DNA from: Phyllostachys edulis
Lineage: Eukaryota > Streptophyta > Magnoliopsida > Poales > Poaceae
Direction: 5' to 3'
Assembly (NCBI GenBank): GCA_036346405.1
Contig: CM070548.1
Coordinates: forward strand, 94,024,588-94,088,587
Length of the DNA stretch: 64,000 bases
In this document: one piece after another, positions 22,600 to 32,639 of the stretch
How the letters are laid out: each line of letters starts with the position of its first letter
Numbering within the stretch: the first letter of the stretch is position 1
The notes under the pieces: model-generated
Database searches by the model: none
What the model saw: only the letters and a program-made list of their open reading frames with translations
Told to the model about the DNA's origin: nothing
Program-made: the position numbers and the translations under genes

Positions 22600-23345
22600 T
22601 TATCTGATGCTAGTTGGGTCAATGCCATGCATGAGGAGTTAGAGAATTTTTGAAAGAAATAAAGTTTGGAACCTTGTAGAACCTCCTAGTGGACATAATG
22701 TTATAGGAACCCGTTGGGTGTTCAAAAATAAACAAAATGAGGATGGTTCTGTGGTTAGAAACAAGGCTAGATTGGTAGCTCAGGGCTTTAGCCAGGTTGA
22801 GGGGTTAGATTTTGATGAGACCTTCGCTCCTGTTGCTAGATTAGAAGCCATTCGCATCTTGCTTGCATTTCTTTGCATCTAAAGGTTTTAGGTTGCATCA
22901 AATGGATGTTAAGAGTGCCTTCTGAATGGTTTAATAGAGGAGGAAGTGTATGTTAGGCAACCCCGGCTTTGAGAATCCCAAGCACCACGATCATGTTTTA
23001 AGCTATCCAAAGCCTTGTATGGTCTTAAACAAGCCCCTAGAGCCTGGTATGATAGACTTAAGACCTTCTTGCTTAAGAATGATTTTGAAATAGGAAAAGT
23101 TGATAAGACTCTTTTCATTCTTAGGCATGGCAATGACTTCCTGCTTGTTCAGATATATGTTGATGATATTATCTTTGGTGGTTCCTCTAATGCTCTTGTT
23201 TCAGCTTTTTACGAGACCATGTCTAGGAATTTGAGATGAGCATGATGGGAGAACTCAATTACTTCTGGGCTACAAATCAAGCAATGCAAGGAAGGGATCT
23301 TCATCCATCAAGCGAAGTACACCAAGGATTTGCTCAAGCGTTTTG
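22600..23345 (+). pseudogene. Reverse transcriptase of the SIRE-like element
   Basis: The thumb/palm order is recognisable across frames: DASWVNAMHEELENF, GTRWVFKNKQNEDG, RNKARLVAQGFSQVEGLDF, ETFAPVARLEAIRILLAF, LYGLKQAPRAWYDRLKTF, then the catalytic YVDDIIFGG (YVDD at 23156-23167). Stops occur inside the MDVKSAF motif and after the YVDD block. Confidence 0.85.
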
Positions 23346-23519
23346 ATATGGGTATCGCAAGCGATCGCCACTCCCATGGCGACTTCGACTGCTTTGGATC
23401 CAGATGAGGAAGGAGAAGCCGTGGATCAACGCGAGTACCGCAGCATGATTGGGTCCCTTCTGTACCTGACGGCCTCAAGACCGGACATCCACTTTGATGC
23501 CGCCTCTGCTGAGGTTTGA

Positions 23520-24101
23520 GCATCACCGAGGACTTCACATCGCCAAGCCGTTAAGCGCATTTTCAGGTATTTACACTCTACCCTTCAGTATGGCATTTGG
23601 TATTCTTGTTCTTCTTCGCTGTCCATTCGGGGGTTTTCAGATTCTGATTTTGCGGGCTGTAGGCTAGATAGAAAGAGCACATCTGGCACATGTCATTTCT
23701 TAGGCACTTCTCTTGTCTCTTGGTCATCTAGGAAGCAGTCTTCTGTTGCACAATCCACTGCTGAAGCTGAATATGTAGCTGCTGCTAGTTGCTGTAGTCA
23801 GATTTTGTGGATGGTCTCCACTCTTAAGGATTTTGGGTTAACCTTTGCTAGTGTTCCTCTTTTCTATGACAACACTTCTGCTATTAACATTGCTAAGAAT
23901 CCAGTGCAACATTCTAGGACCAAGCACATAGACATTCGCTATCACTTTCTTAGAGACCACATTGAGAAGGGTGATATTGTGCTGCGTTTTGTGGAGTCCG
24001 AGGCTCAATTAGCCGATATCCTCACCAAGCCTTTAGACCCAACAAGGTTTGCCACCTTGAGGAGTGAGTTAGGGGTAATTTATCCCTATGGATTGGTTTG
24101 A
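23520..24101 (+). pseudogene. RNase H of the SIRE-like element
   Basis: The sequence encodes RIFRYLHSTLQYGIWY, SDSDFAGCRLDRKSTSGTC, SWSSRKQSSVAQSTAEAEYVAAA, and from 23805 LFYDNTSAINIAKNPVQHSRTKHID, ending EAQLADILTKPLD. All catalytic-region motifs are present. This last frame is open to TGA at 24099-24101. Confidence 0.85.
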
Positions 24102-25815
24102 GGGGGGAGTTGGATCTTTTTTTGATCTTTCCTTGTTCATTTGATCTTTTCTTAATTTTCTTTTTGAACTTGTTGATCTTTTTGATCTTTTTAGGCTTTA
24201 TGAGCTTTTCTTGCATCTCATTGTATCATATTGCATTTCATATGAAAAATCCAAAAAGATGCATTGTAATATAAGCTTTTCACTTATCTTTTAAAATTGA
24301 TGAAGCTTTGCTTATTACCCTTTGGAGCTTTAGTGTTTCAATTCTTGCTCAATGCCATGTCTAGTTCTTTGACTTGCTAGAATTATCATGCTTTCACATG
24401 TGTAGCTAAGTCTTTGTTGTATGAGCTAGAACTTGAAAAACAACTTGAACTAAGAAATTTGCAATTTGTGAATTGTTTAGCCGATTCTTAATTAGTGCTC
24501 CTTTTGTGACATTGGCCTGTCAAAATTGCTTTGTTAGCTCTTGAATCTAGCTTTGATCATTCCTTGAGCTTCTTGTGTTCTTGAGAATCTAAAAGCTGCT
24601 CTTGTGAAAAATGAAAAATCAAACTTCAAGATTGTCTTATGCTTAAATTGTGCCAAACTACTCTTACGAGGCGCATGTCAAAGACATGAACTTGGAGATA
24701 GTTTGATGATCGAACGATCTCATGGGGATTTGCTTGTCCGACATGAACCTCAAGATTTGTCGCATACGATAGAAGCTTAGGAAGAGTTTGTGGATGGCTC
24801 CTAGTCCGGGATCTTCTTCACTAAGATATACCTTTAATCAACTTTTGGTGAAGCTTAGGATGAGTTTGTGGATGGCTCCTAGTCCGGGATCCTGTCACTA
24901 AGTTAGACCATTAGTCAACTTCAATATTCATTGCAAATGAAAAGCAGTTGAAAAATGGGCATTTGAGAAAATTGAGCAAAATGATTCAATTCAGGACCTT
25001 TTTGTCTCTTAATATGGTCATTGTTAGCTTTTGGATCTCACATTGACATTTTGACATGACCGATATCATTTTAGGATCCTGTTGATGAACTTGCTAGATT
25101 TGAAGCTTTGCTTAAAATGCTAAAATTCATTGCTTTATATTGAGCCTTCTTGTTTAGCTTTGTTATATATGTCCTATCATGATCTTGCTAGCTACTGTTG
25201 GCTTGATATGTTGTTTGTGCAACTTTAGGAATGCTAACTTGTTCTTTTGGGTAATCTCCAAAGCTTCTTGTTTTAAAAATTGAAAAATACAAAAATTGAA
25301 GCCACTCCATTGCATTTCATGCATGCTCTTTCTTATGCTTTTTCCTCATTCTCGCATTTGTCATCTCGGATGAGAGGAAGGCGTGATTTCTTGATGACTC
25401 CATTGTCAAAGGGGAGAAGATGGTTGAAAAAGGGAGTTTTGAAAAAGGGAGTTACTTGGAGAAAAATGGAAATTTTGAAATTTTCTCAAATTTGAAGATC
25501 ATAGTGAGGGGAGTTTCTTATTTGCATTCTTATGTTTTCGAACTTGAATTGCAATTCTTGATCCTCACAATGATCAAAGGTCATATCGAACAATTGTTCT
25601 TTCATATGGACCTTAAGTGAGTTTTGACTCCTTTCGAAATTTGAAGCTTTCGTGCCTTCTTTTGTCGTATCTCACTTGCGATACTATTGCGAGTCACTTG
25701 GTCATTTCCTTTGCTTTTTCTTGCATTTGGACCAAGTTGTGCTTTTGAGCCAAAAGCGTGTTTTTACTTTTCAAACCTCTAAATTTACATTTGTGAAAAA
25801 TTGCCAATGTGTTCA
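24102..25815 (+). other. Long non-coding 3' region of the SIRE-like element
   Basis: 1.7 kb lies between RNase H and the 3' LTR. SIRE-lineage elements often have an envelope-like ORF or a long spacer here. I see no open frame over about 70 codons and no transmembrane pattern, so it is a spacer or a fully decayed ORF. It contains a tandem duplication with a 78-bp period (24775 and 24853) sharing GATGGCTCCTAGTCCGGGAT, and a purine tract GAGGGGGGAG at 24099-24108. Confidence 0.6.
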
Positions 25816-25827
25816 TCAAGGGGAGAT
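25816..25827 (+). other. Polypurine tract of the SIRE-like element
   Basis: TCAAGGGGAGAT lies immediately before the 3' LTR start and would prime plus-strand DNA synthesis. Confidence 0.65.
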
Positions 25828-26345
25828 TGTGGATATCATGGGGATATGCGAGATCTTATGATGATGTTACAATTGGCAATGTCGTTGACGGTTTGTCGAA
25901 TCACGTGTTTTCGGCAAAGTTTCGATTCTATCGAGCTTGGCGGTCGACCGGCCATGGTGGCGGATCGACCGCCATGCTTTGACTTGGTTTCTCTGAAATG
26001 GTCCTTTGGCGGTCGGGCAAGCAAGTGGAGCGGATCTGACCGGCTTTGCTTGGCGGTCGACCGCCATTGTAATCCTTGTGGATTTTGAAGTGGGCCAAAA
26101 ATAGAAGGTGTAGGCAAGTGAGAAGGTGTACGCACTTGGTCTCATAATTTTGGAGCTTCGAGCAAAAGTTTTATTGGTTTGAAAATTCCATGAGGTTTTG
26201 GTTTTTAGGATGGATTTTGGTTAAGTCATGGGTGGCGGTCGACCGCCTTTGGTGGTGATCGGCCGGCGGGGATCGAGCCGGCCAAGGTGGCGGTCGACCG
26301 GTTTGATGTGTTTAAATCAGTCGCCGTGGCGGCGATGGTTGCTTG
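25828..26345 (+). repeat. Truncated 3' LTR of the SIRE-like element
   Basis: It matches the first about 520 bp of the LTR at 16920 (TGTGGATATCATGGGG ... GGCGGCGATGGTTGC) and then stops abruptly. About 1.2 kb of LTR, including its TATA box and end, is missing. Small indels distinguish the copies. Confidence 0.8.
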
Positions 26346-26800
26346 TTATATATTTGCCTTACACATCCTCTTGAAGCTTCTTACACATCCTCTTGAAGCT
26401 TGATGACGCACATCTTCACTTCAAGTCCGGGTCATTGACTTAATAATCATCAACACATGATGATTTCCTTCCTTGACTTAAATATACATCAACCCATGAT
26501 GCACTATTTACGTGTCTTCTATCAACACATGATGGATCTTCTTTTGACTTGATGATCAACTCATAATGATCTCCTCTTCTTGAACATCATCAACACAAGA
26601 TGATCTTCTTCACTTCGAGATCTTGATATACATCAACACATGATGATTTCCTTCATCCTGAGTCGTAACTTGATGACGATCAACTCATGATGTCATCCAA
26701 AGTCTCCATCATCATGAAACATAACATATTCATCCAACTCATGAAAAATGTTAGTTCGATATGACGATTGCCATTAATTACCAAAATACTCTATTAACTC
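26346..26800 (-). repeat. Probable second half of the minus-strand copia LTR
   Basis: It contains an irregular minisatellite of CATCAACACATGATG units (about 26440-26690) as seen in grass copia LTR U3 regions. It ends near TGCCATTAATTACCAAAATA (about 26770), which resembles the reverse complement of a copia LTR start such as the one at 14229-14275. With 16305-16919 this would be one LTR split by the SIRE-like insertion. Confidence 0.55.
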
Positions 26801-28220
26801 ATAATGGCGGATCTAGATTCTTCAGTGCGACGGACAAAGGTAAGGCTCCTGCTAGTGAGACTGACGGATCGAAGAGGTAAGTTATGTTCAATTTGCGTCC
26901 TGATTATTGATTTGGTATTACGTTCCCCTAACATCATTCCATCTTCCAGCCCATCTCGCGATACAAGACTGCCTTCGGAATTGGCCACGCTCGCTGGTCT
27001 GCGAAATACAAGGGGAAGACACCGATGGACCGCCAAGACTAACTTCATGCTAATGCACCTGTTTTCAATTTCAAAAAGGCGCACATATATCCTATGTGTA
27101 AATCGAGTGGATAATTCGTGTATACTACCGTTTGTAATGCACATAACCAAACCCTGTGCACCATGAAATTCACAAATACATTCCAAAGTCTTATTGCCGC
27201 AATTGAAATCTCATCTTCTAAAGTTAACTCCAAAATTGTTCTCTACTTCATATTTCGTTATCTTTTCGAAAATGATCAGTAGTGCGAACACTTAAAGATA
27301 TTACCAAAAAACTTAGAGAAATCCAGTAAAATTTGAAGCCGAATTCTCTACAAATATAAATACAATTTATTTCAATTTCCAAGTCCTATCACCGACAAAC
27401 TTCTGTCGCCAATTGAATTGGCGAATTAAGTCTATGCCGTCATTTGGAATGGCAGCAGAACTATTTGCGTGGCAACAGTGATCCTATTGCCATTCTAAAT
27501 GGCGATAAAGGCCTATTTTTATAATTTTATTAAACGGGCATTTATTTTTGTAATTCTGTTTAAAATGTATTTTTTTTATTAAAAAATCAGCAATGGCGAG
27601 GGGGCAGTTCACTTCGAACAAGTTGGCTCAATCAACCATCCTTTTCAAACATCGTTCAGCATTGCCTAGAGGCTTGAGCAAGCAAAGACTGCATGGCATC
27701 CTCCCTCCCGGGGTGTAGGGTAAAGTACTTTCTTTGGCCAAATCCTTGTTATGCACTGTTGCCTACGACTTTAAATACACTGACAATTGTTTCAGGTATG
27801 TAATCCTTCTTCTCGCAAAAGGAAAGGGTATGTAATCCTTCCCAGTACCTAGAAATACTTTGATGATATGATGCCTAATATTTTAACTCAATTGCCTCCT
27901 ATGAAAATTACCAGCCTGGTTTGAGTACTTTAGTAGTGTTTTGGTTTGCTTTTACCTGAATTGTAATACAGTTGAGATGAGCTCAGTCAGGTTGTATGTA
28001 TCCTAAACGAGATATAACTGAATATTGTCTGTGTGTGCTTGAATCTGAATTAAAAAATTTGAAGTGCAATTGACTGTAAAAAAATATATACACACAAGAG
28101 GAATGCTACATTTCACGCAGTCAAAAGAGGTGTGATGAAAAGATTAGAATGCCCATAGGTAAGCACGCTTATAACTGCAAGAATGAACAGTAGAGAAGGT
28201 ACAGATTAACGTTGAGAAGT
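26801..28220. other. Unassigned intergenic DNA
   Basis: Short overlapping frames on both strands at 26794-27233 show no motif. 27440-27530 holds short GCCATT...AATGGC dyads and an AT-rich stretch that look like decayed MITE sequence. Nothing else can be supported. Confidence 0.35.
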
Positions 28221-28353
28221 GGAGGAAAATGCTATGGGACGGGATCTCACCGTGAGGCCCCGCCCCATCTCCGTCCATCACGCACACCCCCCCGATCCAA
28301 CGGCTCGGGGGCGGGGTCTCATGTGAGGCTCCGCCCCATAGGATTTCCTTCCC
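28221..28353. mobile_element. Small foldback MITE with 8-bp target duplication (hAT-like)
   Basis: A 133-bp element with arms of about 45 bp. The left end is GGAGGAAAATGCTATGGG. The right end, read on the opposite strand, is GGGAAGGAAATCCTATGGGG. Both arms continue into GGGGCGGGG-type sequence. The flanks are an exact TGAGAAGT repeat (28213-28220 and 28354-28361). An 8-bp duplication is typical of hAT-type insertion. It sits about 180 bp beyond the DEL stop codon. Confidence 0.65.
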
Positions 28354-28533
28354 TGAGAAGTACTTCCCTCTCTTTTTTGGACTAAAATAGCCTAAAGATT
28401 TCCTGCATTGAGCAATACAATGAACCCTAGGCCTAAGTCATGTCTTTGCCCCCCCCCCTCCCCCTCTGACTAATTGTAGAGGTCAAATCCCAAGCATGCA
28501 CTAAGAACTACAGTGCTTGAGTTTATGATCTGC

Positions 28534-31300
28534 CTACAACAATTGGTTAATAATGGGCTTGCCAAAGTGTTGCTGCATAATGCTACTGCCCTGTGCAAAT
28601 TCAGAGTACCACGACTTCCACGCTTCCACATAATGAGCAAAAAGGTCACCGAGTACTGCATTCAGAAAATTGTGGAATAAATTGTCAGTTTTTCAATACA
28701 AATGGAACACACACTATGTCTGATACTAATTCAATGCTACTTCAGAAGTTCCAGCAATGGAATTACATGAAAAGGGCACTATACTTCCCTAAAAGCATAG
28801 GTTATTCTGGTTCATTACAAAGAACTTGCTTCCAAAGAGCTCACGTACTATTTATATGAAACCAAAAATCACATTGTTACGGAGCAAAGGTTGAAGATCT
28901 TATTCATGTATGTAGTATGTACAGAACTAAATGCATCTTCTTTCCTACTAGAAATTATGTTTGACTAAAGGAATTGCAGGCAAAAATTCATAGAACAACT
29001 TCCATTTGCATAGACCTACTTTATTAGCCAATCAGTAGTTCAATACCAACTAAATATTCCAGATACTAATCTTTAACTTTGATGAGCCCTAAAGCATAGC
29101 ATGAGTGTATGACAACTATATTTCTTTTTCTCACATATATCAAACAGGCATCCCCATATGACAAATACAACATTGACTAGTTTCATTTTGAAGGTTGATT
29201 GTGAATTAACGTATTTCACTTTCTTTGTCATCTTCCCAAAGTATGCATGTCAAATAGGAAGCAGAGCAACCAAAGGCTTGTCAGGTCAAATTTAATAAAC
29301 CTCACGCTTTAACTTCAGTTAGACGGCTAGAAACATGCTAGACTGCTAGAAATTCTCTAATAAGATCAAATAAGTGTTGAATTGAACACACCTTGGTTCT
29401 GGTACTGCGGTCGAAATGAATCCGCAAGGCTCTCCCAGTCCTGAGCACCATCCCTTTGTCTAGCTTTATTACAATCATCGAGCTCCTGTTTCCTTGCACC
29501 AGAAGGGTGGAAAGGCCCATAAACAAAACCACTCTTGTCACCCAGCCCAAGCTGCCTCTGCACATCCAATTTGCAATTCTTCAAGATGTCACCACCACCC
29601 TGTGCCAACTTTGCTTTCTTTTGGATTGTTGAATCCAATCTGCTTCTATTCATATCAATGTTAGTGAGTTCAGTCCCAAAGGCTCTCTTGTTCGACACAA
29701 TCTTCCTTGGTGGGGGTACAGCGACTGTGACACCATTTTCTGCTTTTAGTTTCCCGGCTGTGCCCAACCACCGGAATGCAGGCTTCCTTGTGTCTACTTG
29801 CTGTGTCTGAAAGATAAGATTCAAGATCAGATGCTAAGAAACGACACTTGCCATTTAATTGCAACTTACTTGTCAGTAGGTGTCTAAAGCCTACCTTCTC
29901 AATGAGATTGAGTGAAGATAGCACGTTGGCGATGTCATATAATCTCCGGACTTTAGCTGTATCACAAATACAAGAAACAATATTAGCTTTTGTTTTATTA
30001 ATATTCATACCGATACAGCTACAGAATTAGATAGAGGAAATGCAAGTACTAACTTCTCATATTGGTCTCCTCATGGCCTTCTCCAAGGAGCAGCTTTGCA
30101 GCCTCATCGAGTGAGATTGTGTCAACCTGCTCCAAGTACAGATTCATACCAATCAACCATAGTTCCACAAACCATGAATCTTCACAACAAAAATAAAGAA
30201 ACGAAGAATTGCCCACCTCCATGGTGAGGAACAGCTTCACGAAATTCTGTGTGAGCACCCCAAGCGACTTCTCCTTCCTATGATCTGCAAATTTAACAAC
30301 CAAAATTCTAAGCCCGACACAACAAAATGTAACTAAACACACATGGTAAACCAACAGTAAAGCCTATAAGCAGCTATACCAGATATAAGCCGGCAGCGAG
30401 GTGCCGCAGGCTTGTCAGAAGGATTGTCAACGGGCTGGCTCAGCATCTCACTATCAGTATCACCCAACTTATCATCGTCTTCGTCATCCGACATCTTCAC
30501 AACAGCAAATGAAATAGGAAACATTTTAGTCAGGAACTACATTCTGCACAAGTACCACATGGATAGATTGAAAGGCAAGAGAGATAAGAAATCATACATT
30601 AGCAGCAGATGGCTCTTCCACTGGCAGAGGAGCCAAGCTAGACTTCTCTCTTAATGCCCTCTCCTGAGCAAACCAAGAGAAAAAAAATATACTTAGATGG
30701 GTCGGACCTACAGTTCGTCGAATTATCGCACAGAAAGGTAAGACGCACACCTTGAGTTCTCGCAATGCCATCAGGACCCCGCCGAAGCCTATCCACGAGT
30801 AGCGATTCTTGGCTTTCCTCACAAGGATCTTCTCACAGAGATTTTAAAATGGAACTCAGAATTCCATCAACAAAGACCGAACAAGAAGTCAATCCAAGAA
30901 ATGCAGAACAAGTTACCCCGACGCTCTCAAGCACGTTGACAATGTCGTAGATCCGGCGGCGCTCCACGCCGAGGCGCCTGGCCGCGTCATCCAGCCCGAT
31001 AGACTCCACGTCGTCGCGGTTGTACAAACCCACGAAGCTAAAAAGCACAGGAAAATTCGGTAAGAGAGGAACAAGACTCAAAAATTGCAAATCTCCAAAT
31101 GTGCCTAGGCCGCGAAAACCTCACTTGGAGCAGAGGAGGCCGAGCGACTTCTGCTTGCGGCTGTAGGCGTGGTGGTGCAATTTCGCGCCTCCGCCCTCAG
31201 CGAACATCGGATGCGGCGGCGGTTGCTGCTTCTGCTGGAGAGCCGCCGCCACAGCTGCAGAGGCGGCCGCTTCTGCCGTGGAAGAGGAGGATGCAGCCAT
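28534..31300 (-). CDS. DEL: Atypical E2F transcription factor, DP-E2F-like (DEL/E2Fe family)
   Basis: Ten exons, 432 codons: 31300-31125, 31037-30917, 30831-30751, 30663-30598, 30494-30380, 30284-30217, 30126-30054, 29956-29895, 29806-29392, 28655-28534. All introns are GT-AG and all phases close. DEL proteins bind E2F sites as monomers through two DNA-binding domains, need no DP partner, lack transactivation and RB-binding domains, and repress endoreduplication or growth genes in the nucleus. Domain 1 (about residues 47-122) has ESIGLDDAARRLGVERRRIY and YDIVNVLESVGKI. Domain 2 (about 190-270) has DTISLDEAAKLL and KVRRLYDIANVLSSLNLIEK. An acidic linker MSDDEDDDKLGD separates them. The C-terminal exon ends FAHYVEAWKSWYSEF...NQLL. 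The Ala-rich start fits a grass protein. The start ATG is the first in frame; a GTG lies 15 bp upstream. The paralogue (DEL1 or DEL2 type) cannot be fixed by eye. Confidence 0.93.
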
Positions 31301-31450
31301 CACCGCCTTCGTCACCTATTCGCGTGTGATGTCCGCGCGGATTGTGCAGGACTTGTGTCGCGCGGTGGAGTATCGGAGAGGAGGGAATTCTTGTGGTATT
31401 ATAGATGGATAGATCTGTGCGGGTGCGGGAGGACGAGGAGGCGCCGGCCG
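31301..31450 (-). promoter_or_regulatory. Probable DEL core promoter
   Basis: GC-rich DNA upstream of the DEL ATG, with a TATA-like CTATAATA on the minus strand at about 31397-31405, some 100 bp before the start codon. No perfect E2F site (TTTSSCGC) was seen by eye, though the stretch to 31650 is CpG-rich. Confidence 0.35.
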
Positions 31451-31860
31451 TTGAAACGAATGTGGCAGACGCGCCTGGTTTGAAATTTAAGCGGCACCCG
31501 CGCGCGGCGTGGGCGTGAGGAGCGGGTTTCGGGGGCGGGGATGGGGTTCGAGTTCGGGGCAGTTTGGGCCATTTGCCCATTTCGGACGCTCACGAAGGAG
31601 GGCGAGCGTTTCGAGGGGATATGTTTAGGAGCGGCACGGCGCGGAGGGAGCAGGCGCGGCGCGTGACGGTTTGGATCGCCTGGATGCCGTGGTTTTGCTA
31701 ATTCGCTTGCCCGCCGTACCCCACCCGTGCTGTGAATCTTGTGATGGGCACCGCGCAGCGCAGTGCCCCGCGGCGGAAGGTGATTCCCCTGCCCGCCGTC
31801 ACGCACGCTAAAGCTTGCTGCCAGGCGGCCGCTACAGCGTTGTGCCAAGTGCCAACGCAA
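31451..31860. other. CpG-rich upstream region of DEL
   Basis: No gene. High GC and CpG density suggest the 5' flank of the housekeeping-like DEL gene. The open frames here are by-products of GC-rich sequence. Confidence 0.4.
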
Positions 31861-32635
31861 TGCCTAAACATTACAGTAGCGGCGGAGTCAGGATTTTGAG
31901 GATAGAGTTGTGAACTTAAAACATATTTGTTCTAACACAAGTTTAAATGATATAGTATATAAGTTCAAATGTGTCGAATTACATATTTGCACTATAACCA
32001 ACACCACAAGATATTTTAGAAAATTATAACTTGATACGGCGTTCCTTCATACTATGAAAGTAATATTGCAATTAAAAAAAATCACTACAGGGGAGATCAA
32101 GCCAACACTAGATCTTGAAGGAGCCAAGGAGGGGAGCAGGCAGGCGGTCACAGGGACAGGTGGTCCTCGGGGTCGAGAATCGAGGGGCGCGACCGGCCAC
32201 CGGTGCGTCGAGGCCGAGATCATCGGTAAGAAGCGAGCGGCTAGAGCGCCGCGATCTTGCCGATCGTGATGATGAGCTGCGGCTGGCGTTGCGCCCTTAT
32301 TTAACTTGCCAGAGTGTCTGGATGGGCAGATGACACCTAGGCCTGACGCCTCCTTGACTAGTTGATTTGGGCTTGATTCTTTTATTCTGTTGGGCCTAAT
32401 GCTAAATGAGCTGCCAGGAGTTGAGGAGTATGTTGTTAGTATGTGTAGTGTATACATTATGTATTAAGGGGGTATATACCAGATTTTTGTGCAAAAAAAT
32501 TTGGGGGTACGACTGTACCCCCATGCACCTACTCTGCCTCATACGAAACATTCTTGTTGCCGCTAGCATGGCAAGACGGCAAGAGGCGTGCTCTAGCGCC
32601 TCTTTTATGCACGGTGGGAGGGGCTGTCGGTAACT
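31861..32635. repeat. Probable degenerate DNA-transposon fragment
   Basis: GCGGCGGAGTCAGGATTTT at about 31880 and the palindromic GGGGGTACGACTGTACCCCC at about 32504-32523 followed by CTCTGCCTC are reminiscent of the ends of a common grass DNA element with a GGAGCCAGG-type border. No target duplication could be fixed. A GC-rich 32110-32280 stretch lies inside. Confidence 0.3.
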
Positions 32636-32639
32636 TTTT

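Larger units (their letters stand above)
16920..26345 (+). mobile_element. SIRE-like Ty1/copia retrotransposon, truncated at its right end
   Basis: Nested insertion into the minus-strand LTR at 16305-16919/26346-26800. Order: 5' LTR (16920-18630), PBS, gag, protease, integrase, RT, RNase H, a 1.7-kb non-coding 3' region, polypurine tract, and a 3' LTR truncated after about 518 bp. The integrase-before-RT order defines Ty1/copia. The long LTR, coiled-coil gag extension and long gap between RNase H and 3' LTR resemble the SIRE/Maximus lineage. Every coding domain is broken, so it is an old, inactive copy. Confidence 0.8.

Noticed and set aside
31399..31860. 153-codon minus-strand ORF upstream of DEL
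   Set aside because: GC-rich chance frame in the promoter region; no motif and no splice continuity with the DEL exons.
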